64,000 nucleotides of DNA from JAGQZY01 sp964588335 (GTDB lineage: Bacteria; Bdellovibrionota; Bdellovibrionia; Bdellovibrionales; JAGQZY01): contig CAZPOV010000016.1 in the NCBI GenBank assembly GCA_964588335.1, positions 10,472-74,471 of the forward strand. Reading direction: 5' to 3'. The position numbers and the translations under genes were made by a program. Numbering within the stretch: position 1 is the first letter of the stretch; each line of letters starts with the position of its first letter. Of this stretch, positions 42,703 through 51,826 are shown piece by piece. Below the pieces are notes generated by a model that had not been told where the DNA came from, made no database searches, and was given only the letters and a program-made list of their open reading frames with translations.

Positions 42703-43548
42703 GTGAGCAAGAAGAAAGAGACCAGCATGCAAGAAGAGACGATCATTATCGACAAAGAAAATGACCTAATATTCAATACGGAAGAAGAAGTGCTCAACCA
42801 CTTTGCCACACCGATTCAAAAACTAGAAAAAGAGTTTCTCAAATTGAGAACCAAAGAAGATTTTACCGATGATCAATCCATAGGCATGGAGGAACAGCTG
42901 GAAGATCTTCTTCACTCGCCGGATGAAGTTTGGGAAGACACCGAAACCATCGAAGGCACTGTTATTTATAATTTTATCAAAGCTTTTGAAGATGAAGAGA
43001 ATGATGACATTTATTTTTACGTGGCTTTGACCTACCTGGCCGACGATGTGCCCACTTTTGTTTTCCTTCACTTCCCCACTCGCTTCGACACTCTTTGTGA
43101 AACCTATCGCCGCGGCGAACTTGTTTATGATCGCACCCGCGAAGAAGTGGGATACGGTGGTATTGAAGGGGATGCATTAAGCGAAGGCGACGAACTGGCC
43201 TTGGGACTTTACAAAGCCATGCTTATCGTTCGCAGCACCACCGATATCGACGAGTCTTTGTTTCAAAATTATGCCGAGCTACGCGAAGAGACCATTGAAG
43301 AGGCCGACGAGATTTGGCGCAATACCACCTCCGGCGGCTACACTCTGGTGACTTTTATCAAAGATTTTTCTCGGGCCGAAGAAGGAGCCGAGCACCTTTA
43401 TTACATGGCCGTGACTTTAGAAGACGAAGGCACCAACAGCCATGCCTTACTGTTCTCATTTCCTAGTAATGATGAAAATCTGGTGGACCGTTACCGTCAC
43501 GGCGAAAACTTACAAGCCGAAGAAGTAATCCAAGAATCAAGCCATTAA
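42703..43548 (+). CDS. acidic protein with two similar BECR-like domains
   Basis: The 281-residue protein has a clear internal duplication. Residues about 72-140 read SPDEVWEDTETIEGTVIYNFIKAFED ... YFYVALTYL ... FLHFPTRFDTLCETYRRGEL, and residues about 200-270 read EADEIWRNTTSGGYTLVTFIKDFSR ... LYYMAVTLE ... LLFSFPSNDENLVDRYRHGENL. The DE(V/I)W ... YRxGE layout resembles the phage-linked BECR (PBECR) fold, members of which can be RNases. I cannot say whether either copy keeps a catalytic set. No signal peptide is seen. The start may be GTG 42703 or ATG 42727. It is convergent with the next gene, with a 3-base gap. Confidence 0.55.
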   Translation: MSKKKETSMQEETIIIDKENDLIFNTEEEVLNHFATPIQKLEKEFLKLRTKEDFTDDQSIGMEEQLEDLLHSPDEVWEDTETIEGTVIYNFIKAFEDEENDDIYFYVALTYLADDVPTFVFLHFPTRFDTLCETYRRGELVYDRTREEVGYGGIEGDALSEGDELALGLYKAMLIVRSTTDIDESLFQNYAELREETIEEADEIWRNTTSGGYTLVTFIKDFSRAEEGAEHLYYMAVTLEDEGTNSHALLFSFPSNDENLVDRYRHGENLQAEEVIQESSH

Positions 43549-43551
43549 AAT

Positions 43552-44331
43552 TTAAGGACGAGCCTCTGTGTCAGCGCCATCACTGTCAGGTGCTGTCGAT
43601 GCCGTTTGGCATTCCGGCCCAGGGCTGGCTTGCATTTTACAAAGCACTCGTGAACGCGCCTCATCCAAACCCGGAAACATCGGTAGCACTTGAAAACAGG
43701 CACCACCATTATTCAAAGCGCTACCAAAGTTTCTTTGTAACATTCGTGTGTTTTCAGGAGTGACATTGCTTTCAAGCCAGGTCATGCGCTGAAGGACGGC
43801 TTGTCGAACCGTGGCTTCAATCTGTTGATCAGACATCTCTTGACCTCGCAATCCTGTTGGAGTCATGCGGGCACTGGCGGAGTTGATCGGACAAAGTTCG
43901 TTGCTGGCGCCAGGAACTTCGCGCACCTGTACACGAATATTGGTATCAATGTTTTCAGAATTCTCATTGGCATTTAAGAAGCCCGACACCGGCAACACAA
44001 CGCCTCCCCGATCTTGGTTTCTTGAGCAAGCACTGCGCAACATGTTGGGTGACGACAGGTTATACATTGTACCGCCATTTTGCTGAATCACCGCCACTCG
44101 ACTGGGGTTATCAAGATACGTGACCAGTGCGTTCAGATCCACCGACGCGTTGGTGCCATGTTGGGGCGACCCCAGAAAAGTGGAGTTTCGAAAACCATTC
44201 ATTTCCGAGGAACGCAAACCTAAATTGGTCCAAGAAAAGCAGTTTTCTAACTGTTGAAAATTGACCTCATGAGCTTGAGCTCCCGAGGCGACACCCACTA
44301 AAAACATGAAAAATACAGTAAATCTCGACAT
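43552..44331 (-). CDS. exported protein of unknown function
   Basis: The 259-residue product starts with a signal peptide ending near SGAQA and contains seven cysteines spread over the mature part (NCFSW, RSACSRN, ELCPIN, ACFQVL, VLCKM, PECQT). An extracellular, disulfide-bonded protein is likely. Asn and Gln are frequent and the tail is acidic. Nothing in it matches a family I know. It is preceded by 99 bases with no obvious promoter; the nearest upstream gene (44431) is in the same direction. Confidence 0.65.
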   Translation of the reverse strand: MSRFTVFFMFLVGVASGAQAHEVNFQQLENCFSWTNLGLRSSEMNGFRNSTFLGSPQHGTNASVDLNALVTYLDNPSRVAVIQQNGGTMYNLSSPNMLRSACSRNQDRGGVVLPVSGFLNANENSENIDTNIRVQVREVPGASNELCPINSASARMTPTGLRGQEMSDQQIEATVRQAVLQRMTWLESNVTPENTRMLQRNFGSALNNGGACFQVLPMFPGLDEARSRVLCKMQASPGPECQTASTAPDSDGADTEARP

Positions 44332-44430
44332 AAACTTATTATGCCATCAAATCGGGCTGGCACAAAATATTCGGAAAAATCAGGCCGACAAGACGGTCAA
44401 CCTAGGCATTTGCTCTATTATTTTCAGTAT

Positions 44431-44664
44431 TTAGGATTTTTTACGGCGACCAATGATGGACTCGATTTCGCCATTCATATAACGAAGACGCTGCTGAAGA
44501 TCGTCTAACATCATAATATTCGACTTCAGACGTTCGATAGCATCGAGCTCCACGTCACCATCGTGATAGTGCTTAGGGCCTTGATATTGTTGAGAAATGG
44601 GCGAGTTGGCCGAGGCCGTGTTGTCCATTTTCGATTTTGAATTCGTTTTTTTAAGTAAACCCAT
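44431..44664 (-). CDS. small helical cytoplasmic protein of unknown function
   Basis: The 77-residue product has a polar N-terminus and one long helix, DAIERLKSNIMMLDDLQQRLRYMNGEIESIIGRRKK. AGAGGAAAG before the ATG supports a real gene. Short proteins with an ERLKSN...MLxDLQxRL helix are something I recall from Bdellovibrio relatives, but no function is known. The helix could be a dimerisation coiled coil. The spacing to both neighbours (about 80-100 bases) suggests separate transcription. Confidence 0.6.
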   Translation of the reverse strand: MGLLKKTNSKSKMDNTASANSPISQQYQGPKHYHDGDVELDAIERLKSNIMMLDDLQQRLRYMNGEIESIIGRRKKS

Positions 44665-44745
44665 TCTTAACTTTCCTCTGTTCTAAAGCCTAGGCTCATG
44701 GTCTAGACCTGACAAATTAAATAACCTTACAAGTGCCGATCTTTT

Positions 44746-45471
44746 TTACTGATACTCGCAGGACATCGATTCAAAATCGATTTCCGGCAATTCCAAGCGG
44801 CTGACTTCCGTACCGTCGGCACTCTGAGTTGTAATCGGTGCGGGACGCATCTCCCCAAACTGAAGCTTGGGGTACATCACTGAGTCAACACTGGGATCCT
44901 CGATATGACCAAGTCCTAACACATGGCCAAACTCGTGAATCATCAAACTTTTAAACTGAACGCGGGCTTCCGAAGCCTGGATGGCCACATCTTCGAAGTA
45001 GAATCTCTCTGAGGCATCAATTAAAACGTCCGCTTCATATATATAGTCTCCACGAAAACTGATACTGGTTCTAGCCTGTTCGTCCTTTACTGAAGTGTTT
45101 TCAAAAACGTCACGATCGACCCTGTAAATGGCGTTATAACCATCGGCAATCACCCGGCCTTGATCATTGAGGCGGGCGGGCTTGAGCTTCTCGTCATCGG
45201 TTCTTCCTAGGAGCTCCAACACAGGTTGGTCGAATTTCGCATTCCACACGTCCATGGCCTCTTTGATGGCAATGTAGTAGTCATCTTCGTTGGGACCGGC
45301 AAAAGAGCCTTTGTGAATATAGAATTTAACCGGCAATTTGGCCCACGAGACGCGTCGCTGAAACGAGTTCTGGACAAAGTTACAAGACTCTTCGGCCGGA
45401 GGCGGATTAGGACAAGCCGTCAGCAACAAAAAGGGCAATAAGAGTAATGAGCGTGTTAAAGACCGTTTCAT
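44746..45471 (-). CDS. matrixin-like (M10) zinc metalloprotease lipoprotein
   Basis: The lipobox LLTAC puts the anchor at Cys20. The zinc motif HEFGHVLGLGH (H179, E180, H183, H189) and the following VDSVMYP Met-turn define a metzincin of the matrixin type. Before the motif the domain has an edge strand (SISFRGDYIYEADVLID) as expected. The 241-residue size leaves only a short pro-region, so there is no classical cysteine switch, although Cys30 lies near the front. It should be a surface or periplasmic endoprotease. The promoter region includes a TACTAG close to the start, 45477-45482. Confidence 0.85.
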   Translation of the reverse strand: MKRSLTRSLLLLPFLLLTACPNPPPAEESCNFVQNSFQRRVSWAKLPVKFYIHKGSFAGPNEDDYYIAIKEAMDVWNAKFDQPVLELLGRTDDEKLKPARLNDQGRVIADGYNAIYRVDRDVFENTSVKDEQARTSISFRGDYIYEADVLIDASERFYFEDVAIQASEARVQFKSLMIHEFGHVLGLGHIEDPSVDSVMYPKLQFGEMRPAPITTQSADGTEVSRLELPEIDFESMSCEYQ

Positions 45472-45765
45472 ACCCTTTACTAGTACAAAGGTCGGACCAA
45501 CCGAGGTTTTCTATCTAAGTGCCTAATAAAACTAGACTTTAAGATTTTTCCCCAAACTTCAAGGGTGCCTTTCAGTGTCACCTCAATTGTAACTCTTTCA
45601 ATTTGACAAAAACCATGGCTAAGTAATTAAAATAACTAACCTTTAGCCTGTCTAGATTTTAGACGATTTGCGGAACTGGGGGGCAAATTCTGTTAAAATC
45701 GAAAGACAGTCTGTATAACCAAGTCAGGGCCGCTATCGACCTTGAAAACAATGAGGGTTAACGAA

Positions 45766-46776
45766 GTGACAACTCGTATTGTACACAAAGTATCAATTAT
45801 CCCGGGAGATGGTATCGGTCCGGAAATCATGAAATCGACCATCGCTGTTCTCGAAAAATCAAAAGCCCCACTCGAATTCCACGAGATCCATGCCGGCGCC
45901 CGAGCCCTGAACGACATGGGAGCTCTCCTCCCCGATCCGACTCTGCAAACCATCAAAGAGAACAAAGTCGCTTTAAAAGGCCCCACCACCACACCCGTCG
46001 GAGAAGGTCACACCAGCTTGAACGTGCAGATTCGCAAAATCTTTGATCTGTATGCCAATGTTCGCCCGGTCAAAAATCTTCCCAACGTGCCCTGCCGTTA
46101 TTCAGATGTGGATTTGGTGATTGTCCGTGAAAATACGGAAGGTCTTTATATTGGCGACGAGAAACAAATCGATGAAGACACAGCGGTTTCACAAAAAAAG
46201 GTCACCCGCAAGGCCTCCACTCGGGTCGCAAAGTTCGCTTTTTCTCTAGCCAAGACGCGCCCTAAAAAACAAGTCACCGCCGCTCACAAAGCCAATATTC
46301 TAAAACTCTCGGATGGTTTGTTTCTCAATTGCTGCCGAGAGGTTGCCAACGACTTCACCGACATTGAATTCAAAGACACCATCATTGACGCTTGTTGTAT
46401 GCAACTGGTTCGTTGGCCCGAATCCTTTGACGTCATTGTCACTGGTAATCTGTATGGCGACATTCTCAGCGATCTGTGCGCTGGGCTTGTTGGAGGCTTG
46501 GGGGTTGTTCCTGGCGCTAACATTGGCGATGATTTGGCAGTGTTTGAGGCCGTCCATGGTTCCGCACCTGATATCGCCGGACAAAATCTCGCCAACCCCA
46601 CGGCCCTCATTCAATCCAGCATCATGATGTTGCAACACTTGGGTCTAAAGGATCAGGCTGACCGGATTTTTATGGCCCTCATTGAGGCTTTAAAATCGGA
46701 CAAAGCGCGCACCAAGGATATTGGTGGTGCCGGCTCCACCGAAGATTTCACTCAAGCCATTTTAGCCAATTTATAA
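45766..46776 (+). CDS. NAD-type isocitrate dehydrogenase (isocitrate/isopropylmalate dehydrogenase family)
   Basis: The protein begins VHKVSIIPGDGIGPEIM and has the substrate-binding SLNVQIRKIFDLYANVRP, the RENTEGLYIGDE loop and the metal-binding GNLYGDILSDLCAGLVGGLG. The serine of SLNVQIR and the short length (about 336 residues) suit the NAD-dependent, IDH-like branch rather than LeuB. It converts isocitrate to 2-oxoglutarate in the TCA cycle. I prefer the GTG at 45766 because GAGGG stands 8 bases ahead of it; ATG 45751 and TTG 45742 are in frame. A TTGACA at 45603-45608 and a TATAAC at 45714-45719 are possible promoter parts in the 294-base upstream gap. Confidence 0.87.
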   Translation: MTTRIVHKVSIIPGDGIGPEIMKSTIAVLEKSKAPLEFHEIHAGARALNDMGALLPDPTLQTIKENKVALKGPTTTPVGEGHTSLNVQIRKIFDLYANVRPVKNLPNVPCRYSDVDLVIVRENTEGLYIGDEKQIDEDTAVSQKKVTRKASTRVAKFAFSLAKTRPKKQVTAAHKANILKLSDGLFLNCCREVANDFTDIEFKDTIIDACCMQLVRWPESFDVIVTGNLYGDILSDLCAGLVGGLGVVPGANIGDDLAVFEAVHGSAPDIAGQNLANPTALIQSSIMMLQHLGLKDQADRIFMALIEALKSDKARTKDIGGAGSTEDFTQAILANL

Positions 46777-46777
46777 A

Positions 46778-47689
46778 TCAGTGAACGTCGGCTTTGCCAG
46801 ACTCGATAAAAATCACATTGATTTCTTTAAAAGAAAAACTATAAACCATGCCGCACATCTCACAGTCCACGTTCAGATTCTGTTGTGATTGCAAAATCTC
46901 TTCAAAATCTTGTTTCGGCAACAGGCGCAACGAGTTGCTGGCCTTTTCTTTCGAGCAAGTGCACCCATAATCCACCGAATGCTGTTTCACCTCTTTGGTT
47001 TCAATATCTCCCAAATGGTTTTTCAACAAAGTTTTAAAATCATTGCCTTCTTCAATTAACGTCGACAACGGGACCGAAAACTTTTGGTGATTTTCGATGG
47101 CTCGTAATGTTTCCTCAGTGTGCCCTGGCATCAGCTCAATCAATACGCCACCGGCTGCGGTCACTCGACCTTCATGACCGATCTTCACCGCCAATGAAAC
47201 CAAACAGGGAATTTGCATGGATTGATTTAAATAAAAGGCAATGTCTTCACCAATCTCTCCACTTTGCAATTCCACCCGACTGACCACCGGGTGCTTTTGT
47301 TTTGGAACATAGGTCACGGCCTGTAATGTGCCCTCACCAATCAACGGCTTGAGTGACAAAACATTCTTATCCAAGGACAAGGGAGCCTGTTTCTCACTGA
47401 TATAGGCACGACAAAGGCCGTCATACTGAGCGTGTGCAAAAATTTTCTGAATCGATTTCGACCCATTGATTTGCAAGGACAAAGCCTGTTCGTCTTTCAT
47501 TTGGCTGGCCAGTAAAACCGTGCCGACCAAAAGTCGCCCCACCGCCACTGACGAGCTCGGCGAGGCCCCCAGCATTTTGCTAAGATCCTCGACAATATCA
47601 GTCATAACGACGACCGAGGCTCGCACCGTTTTGTCTGTCGATAAATAAGCTTTAAGTTCGCCTGAGCTCTGTATAGGATGGGCTTCCAT
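46778..47689 (-). CDS. hslO: redox-regulated chaperone Hsp33
   Basis: The 303-residue protein has the Hsp33 fold with the C-terminal zinc centre: CTC (CxC) in DYGCTCSKEK and CEMC (CxxC) in NVDCEMCGMVYSF. Oxidation of these cysteines releases zinc and switches on the holdase. The N-terminal domain shows VGRLLVGTVLLAS and the core AAGGVLIELMPG. It acts in the cytoplasm against oxidative unfolding. The gene is convergent with the dehydrogenase, one base apart, and adds to the oxidative-stress content (Dps, MsrA). The start codon has no good ribosome binding site. Confidence 0.94.
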   Translation of the reverse strand: MEAHPIQSSGELKAYLSTDKTVRASVVVMTDIVEDLSKMLGASPSSSVAVGRLLVGTVLLASQMKDEQALSLQINGSKSIQKIFAHAQYDGLCRAYISEKQAPLSLDKNVLSLKPLIGEGTLQAVTYVPKQKHPVVSRVELQSGEIGEDIAFYLNQSMQIPCLVSLAVKIGHEGRVTAAGGVLIELMPGHTEETLRAIENHQKFSVPLSTLIEEGNDFKTLLKNHLGDIETKEVKQHSVDYGCTCSKEKASNSLRLLPKQDFEEILQSQQNLNVDCEMCGMVYSFSFKEINVIFIESGKADVH

Positions 47690-47803
47690 GGCGATAACTT
47701 AACATCGGCTTGTCGCAAAAGCCAGCTTATCCTGTCCAAGCCTGTATTCAATGTCGGTCGATAAAGACTTGTCAAAATTAAGCCATCGGATAGGCTATAC
47801 AGC

Positions 47804-48256
47804 ATGCTTGTTTTTCTTCTTCGCCATGCCACCAGAAATTTCACGATGGGCGATGTGCCCCTCAACGCCGACGGCTTGCACCAGGCCCAATCACTGGCAG
47901 AACAGCCGCAATGGTCACAGCTGGATCGGGTTCTGAGCTCGCCGAAGCGGCGCGCCCAAATGACTGTTGAACCGATGGTCGAAAAATACGGCCTTCCCGT
48001 TAAAACTTTTAAGGAACTGGACCAAATGCGAAGCGGTGAAGGCGAAAAAGAGTTTAACTCACGAGTCAAAAATCTATTGTATCGAATCGAACAAAAAGAA
48101 TTTGGTGAAAACATCCTTATCTGCTCACACAGCGATTGGTTGTCGACGGCTTTACAAAACATCCCAACCGACGCCTTGGACATCCAGTACAAAATGTTTC
48201 AATGTGCTGAGTTTATGAGTTTTGAAATTGAAGACGGCCTTTGGAAGATTCGATAG
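47804..48256 (+). CDS. histidine phosphatase family protein, SixA-like
   Basis: The 150-residue protein has the RHG-type motif LLRHATRNF, the second-site VLSSPKRRAQMT and the C-terminal ICSHSDWLS, so the phosphohistidine phosphatase fold is complete. Its length matches SixA. It may remove phosphate from a histidine phosphotransfer domain or a small metabolite. TATACA stands only a few bases before the ATG, so the transcript may be nearly leaderless. The 3' end overlaps the rhomboid gene by 44 bases. A second SixA-like gene lies at 51284. Confidence 0.85.
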   Translation: MLVFLLRHATRNFTMGDVPLNADGLHQAQSLAEQPQWSQLDRVLSSPKRRAQMTVEPMVEKYGLPVKTFKELDQMRSGEGEKEFNSRVKNLLYRIEQKEFGENILICSHSDWLSTALQNIPTDALDIQYKMFQCAEFMSFEIEDGLWKIR

Positions 48257-49130
48257 TCTTTTTGTATACAAACCCCATGGCAATACCAACAACAAACCCT
48301 AAAAGATGAACCGCGTGTGCGACTCCACTTGAAAACATTGACGGCTGCGCCAACCAACCTGAGACATCCTCAGCCATGCACAGCCACAACACCCAATAAA
48401 CAGTGGGCACAAAAACGAATCCCATATACTTGCGTGAAGGCAGGATGATATAAAACAAGCGAGTTTTGGTTTTATAGTCACAGAAAAACAGAAAACCTAA
48501 AAGCGCGCACAAAGACCCACTGGCTCCCACCAAAGGCGCTCCACTCAGGTTGCCCAACACCATATAGGCAAAGGCTGCCAAACTACCACCAACCAGATAA
48601 ACTGAAAACACGGCCAATCCAGAATACTTTCGCTCTAGAAAACCGCCGATAATCAGAATAAGAAGCACATTCCCCAACAAATGGGCAAAGCCTTCGTGAT
48701 AAAACTGATAGCTAATGGTTGCAAAGAAGTCCTGATGAATTTCACTCACGCCCAACATCAGCGGCGGATAATAAGCCCTAAGAACTAAAAACTCCTGAAC
48801 TTCATTGCGCCATTGATCAATTGCCACTTGATCACCGCTCCAGTCTTTGGCTGGTGCTGAAGACATAAAAGCTTCGTCGCGAAAAGCCAAGCGTCCCAAG
48901 GTTTCCATATCTTTGACACGAGCCACATCGCGGCTGCCATTGAACTGTTTGTACAGTTGGCCCTGGGTGTAGAGGAACTGTTCATTTTTGTACCACGCCT
49001 GAAACTCTTGCTGACAGTCCTTTGATAAAGAATAATTTTGTGAAAAAAGAAAGGCGTTCAACATGATCAGAATCCAAGTCACTGGGACCCGACTGAATGT
49101 CATAAAACCGTCGAGAAACGGAATGATCAT
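48213..49130 (-). CDS. rhomboid family intramembrane serine protease
   Basis: The 305-residue protein has an N-terminal helix, a polar loop (about 30-115) and a rhomboid core of six helices. The catalytic serine is in GASGSLCALLG and the histidine in SSGVAHAVHLLGFVVG. Rhomboids cut membrane proteins within the bilayer; the substrate is unknown. The long first loop is larger than in GlpG. The ATG overlaps the stop of the RDD protein gene (ATGA), so the two are translationally coupled and may act together in the membrane. Confidence 0.9.
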   Translation of the reverse strand: MIIPFLDGFMTFSRVPVTWILIMLNAFLFSQNYSLSKDCQQEFQAWYKNEQFLYTQGQLYKQFNGSRDVARVKDMETLGRLAFRDEAFMSSAPAKDWSGDQVAIDQWRNEVQEFLVLRAYYPPLMLGVSEIHQDFFATISYQFYHEGFAHLLGNVLLILIIGGFLERKYSGLAVFSVYLVGGSLAAFAYMVLGNLSGAPLVGASGSLCALLGFLFFCDYKTKTRLFYIILPSRKYMGFVFVPTVYWVLWLCMAEDVSGWLAQPSMFSSGVAHAVHLLGFVVGIAMGFVYKKTIESSKGRLQFQNS

Positions 49131-50458
49131 AATCGGCCTTCCAGAATATTATAGATATCGCGAATCTCACTGGGAATCGATTGCACCGACGCCGGCAATC
49201 GCGAAGATTTTTCTGAAAGGTCCGGATAAAAATAATCAAGAAGCTGCAGCTGCTGTTGAATACTCAGCTGACTCTTGCGCAGCTCCATTTGCATAAAATA
49301 TAAAATATTAGAATCGCCAACCTCACCATGGGTTTTTGCCACCCAATAGGCCTCTTCCCATTTCAATTGCCCGAGCAAGCTATGGAAAGTCAGTGAACCC
49401 ACCACCGGTTCCAACAGGCCGGGCTTAATAATGGGGCGGAGAATTCGTTCGGCGCCTTGGTAATTGCGATTATTATTCATTTGTGCCGCTAAATAAACCC
49501 GCACAAAATTATACGGCGACTTCCGCTTAAGTTTTTTAATAAGGCTGGCTAATTGTTGTTGCTGTGCTTTTGGCTCGGTTAAAACCCATCGGCTGAGATC
49601 ACAGAGATGATGGTTGTTATTTTCTTTACAAAGAGTTTGTAAATACTCTTTTGATTTTTCGAAGTCGTCACGTAACGACATGGCCATGGCAAATTGTGCT
49701 AGTGCTTTTTGACCGGACTGCCAAAGATTATCGCGCGCCACTCCATGCAAACACTCATTGGAGATTTCACCCAAAAGATGCAACTCGTAAACTTTCTCAA
49801 GCTGACTTTCAACTCGCGTTGTCGCCCGTTCACAGGCTTCTTCGGCATCTAAAGCTGCGACCGACATCTTCGAGTCGGTCAGTGCGTAGTTTAAAACGGA
49901 TAAGCCTAAAATAAAAGACAAGGCCCCACTCACCCACTGCGCACCCCATCGCTCTTTTCTACTTGGAAGGCCCACTGGATTTCTATCACTGATAACCAGG
50001 GTGTCGGCGACTCGATCATGAATCGGTCTTCGCATCGGATGTGAAAAAATGGATGTAAAAGGGATTCCAAAAGCGACGAATTCAAAGAAAATACTGATCG
50101 AACGAAGGAAGGAATCAACGACGCCAAGCTTTCCATTGTAGGAAATCACTTTCACTGAGAAAAACATTTTACCCAAAGTTTGCCCACGCCAAGCGATCAT
50201 CACGGTGTAGTAAACAACAAATAGCAAAATAAAAATGGCCAAATTGACGATTCGTAAACTTGAAAGATTGGCGCCTTCACCAAAAAGAACCGACTCAAGA
50301 ATCCATTTTTTAATGGGCGACTGCACCAACTGCACCAATGGCAATAAAAGTGTACAGTCTAATATATAGGCGGCTAAACGATCCTTCGGAGACGCCAAGC
50401 CGATTACGGCATCGGCGTTGCTGGAATTTGAATTTGGAAAAATAGGATCCTTCGCCAT
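49127..50458 (-). CDS. RDD family membrane protein with helical-repeat C-terminus
   Basis: The N-terminal 170 residues form an RDD domain: RLAAYILDCTLLLPLV, then IAWRGQTLGKMFFSVKV and HDRVADTLVI. After one more membrane helix, about 230 residues follow that look like TPR/Sel1-type helical pairs (AEEACERATTRVESQLEKVY, GAERILRPIIKPGLLEP). The C-terminus is therefore soluble, probably periplasmic, and could present a partner protein. RDD proteins include transporters of unknown substrates. The gene is upstream of and coupled to the rhomboid. A GCCGATAG just before the start resembles a sigma-28 -10 but lacks the -35. Confidence 0.78.
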   Translation of the reverse strand: MAKDPIFPNSNSSNADAVIGLASPKDRLAAYILDCTLLLPLVQLVQSPIKKWILESVLFGEGANLSSLRIVNLAIFILLFVVYYTVMIAWRGQTLGKMFFSVKVISYNGKLGVVDSFLRSISIFFEFVAFGIPFTSIFSHPMRRPIHDRVADTLVISDRNPVGLPSRKERWGAQWVSGALSFILGLSVLNYALTDSKMSVAALDAEEACERATTRVESQLEKVYELHLLGEISNECLHGVARDNLWQSGQKALAQFAMAMSLRDDFEKSKEYLQTLCKENNNHHLCDLSRWVLTEPKAQQQQLASLIKKLKRKSPYNFVRVYLAAQMNNNRNYQGAERILRPIIKPGLLEPVVGSLTFHSLLGQLKWEEAYWVAKTHGEVGDSNILYFMQMELRKSQLSIQQQLQLLDYFYPDLSEKSSRLPASVQSIPSEIRDIYNILEGRL

Positions 50459-50504
50459 AAGGACCTATCGGCAGGTTTAAAGAGAATATAAAACCAAGGC
50501 GGTC

Positions 50505-51134
50505 CTATTGGACCGTCATAGAAAGTAAATTTTGATCTTGGTCGAGTAAGACCTGTACGGTGCCAAGGTCCTGTCCCTGAGCGCTCTTCAACTGAAAGCG
50601 TTCGATTAGGCGATCGGCATTTTCTTCGATATGAATTTTCTCAACACTTTCAGCTCCATCAGCAAACAGACTTAAGTTTTTTGAAAGAAACTGCTGCCTC
50701 TGGCGAAGACTTTTTGGCTGACTGTTGGGGTTTTCTGAAAATTGAATTTCAGAGATTTTGCCATCGATCTTGCGAATGTTGTAGTTCCCTTCCAGGGTCC
50801 CAATGGCGAATGTATCAAAAATACTAGGTTTTTCGCCGACATTGGCAAGGTCGCGGGCTTTGGTTTTCTTCAAAACTTCAAACGCTTTCTTTTCCCAAGA
50901 CACACGAAATAAGGGATTGATACTGGCCGGTGCACGCGACGAGCTAGCAACCTGGGCTTCCGCCACGGTGGTCTCTGGATTCACCCTTTGGGAGAACAGA
51001 GTGCTATTAATTCCTATGGCAACGGTGAGGACAACAAGTAGACTCCCCGCAACCATCCATTTCGCTTCTGACTCGGACATCGTTATATTAGGTTTACTTT
51101 TTTTAGGAAATAAAATCAAATTATCATCAGACAT
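50505..51134 (-). CDS. single-pass inner-membrane protein of unknown function
   Basis: GGGGGGA in front of the ATG at 51134 decides the start; the frame is open further to 51173. The 209-residue product has a cytoplasmic tail of about 26 residues, one membrane helix (WMVAGSLLVVLTVAIGIN) and a soluble domain of about 150 residues (FDTFAIGTLEGNYNIRKIDGKISEIQF). No cysteine is present. No family is recognised; the domain looks alpha/beta with charge alternation. It lies 46 bases upstream of the RDD gene in the same direction, so a three-gene membrane operon with RDD and rhomboid is possible. Confidence 0.7.
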   Translation of the reverse strand: MSDDNLILFPKKSKPNITMSESEAKWMVAGSLLVVLTVAIGINSTLFSQRVNPETTVAEAQVASSSRAPASINPLFRVSWEKKAFEVLKKTKARDLANVGEKPSIFDTFAIGTLEGNYNIRKIDGKISEIQFSENPNSQPKSLRQRQQFLSKNLSLFADGAESVEKIHIEENADRLIERFQLKSAQGQDLGTVQVLLDQDQNLLSMTVQ

Positions 51135-51283
51135 TTGTCCCCCCGAAATTGTAGACACACCTTTCTTATGCAATCGTCTTGCCAGCCCTTCTGTTTTTTG
51201 TTTAGATTTGAGGGCCAGTGAATTTCACAAGTGACAAAAAAAGTTAGACGTTTCAATATGATACGTTTCAATGTGAGACAATT

Positions 51284-51772
51284 ATGAAGCTATACCTGAT
51301 ACGACATGCGCCCGCCGAACTTCGCCACGAATTTGCCCTCACCGGTCAACCCGACCACTTGCGACCGATCACCAGCAAAGGCAAAGAGCGAACACAAACC
51401 GTCATCGAGTTCTTTAAAAAATCAGAAGATCCCATCGAAGTGTTTCTGCTCAGCCCTTTCAATCGCTGCGTCCAAACCGCTGATATTTTTAAAGCCCACT
51501 TTCCTGATGCCAAGTTCATTGAATCCGACAACCTTTGCCCGGACCACTCAGCGCAATCACTTTACGAAGAAATTCAGAGGTACGATGTCAACTCTCTAGG
51601 AATTATCGGTCACGAGCCCGATTTGGGACAATTTTTAAGCTGGCTCCTGTATCGCCAGGCGACCGATCACTTTCCAATTAAAAAGTCAGGAATGGCGAAA
51701 GTCGATGTTTATAAAGATGGCCGCTCTTACCTGAAGTGGTTGCTGCGCCCCAAACAAATCAATGCCAAGTAA
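51284..51772 (+). CDS. sixA: phosphohistidine phosphatase SixA
   Basis: The 162-residue protein begins MKLYLIRHAPAEL, the RHG motif with the catalytic histidine, and has FLLSPFNRCVQTADI and IIGHEPDLGQFLSWLL as in SixA. SixA dephosphorylates histidine-containing phosphotransfer domains and the nitrogen PTS. It differs from the SixA-like protein at 47804, so both are probably functional. A bidirectional terminator follows directly. The gene is divergent from the single-pass membrane protein. Confidence 0.9.
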   Translation: MKLYLIRHAPAELRHEFALTGQPDHLRPITSKGKERTQTVIEFFKKSEDPIEVFLLSPFNRCVQTADIFKAHFPDAKFIESDNLCPDHSAQSLYEEIQRYDVNSLGIIGHEPDLGQFLSWLLYRQATDHFPIKKSGMAKVDVYKDGRSYLKWLLRPKQINAK

Positions 51773-51802
51773 AAAAAAAAGACCGTCGAATGACGGCCTT
51801 TT
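51771..51802. terminator. bidirectional intrinsic terminator between sixA and the Fis-type gene
   Basis: GACCGTC (51781-51787) and GACGGCC (51792-51798) form a 7-bp stem, one pair being G-T, with a GAAT loop. TTTT follows on the plus strand and a run of ten T on the minus strand (51780-51771). Confidence 0.8.
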
Positions 51803-51826
51803 CAGTCTCTTCAAATTTTCATTGAA

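Noticed and set aside
47602..48192. Minus-strand open frame of 196 residues
   Set aside because: It lies opposite the SixA-like phosphatase and the start of hslO, both of which have clear motifs.
50459..50475. GCCGATAG before the RDD gene as a sigma-28 promoter
   Set aside because: No TAAA lies at the required 15-base distance.
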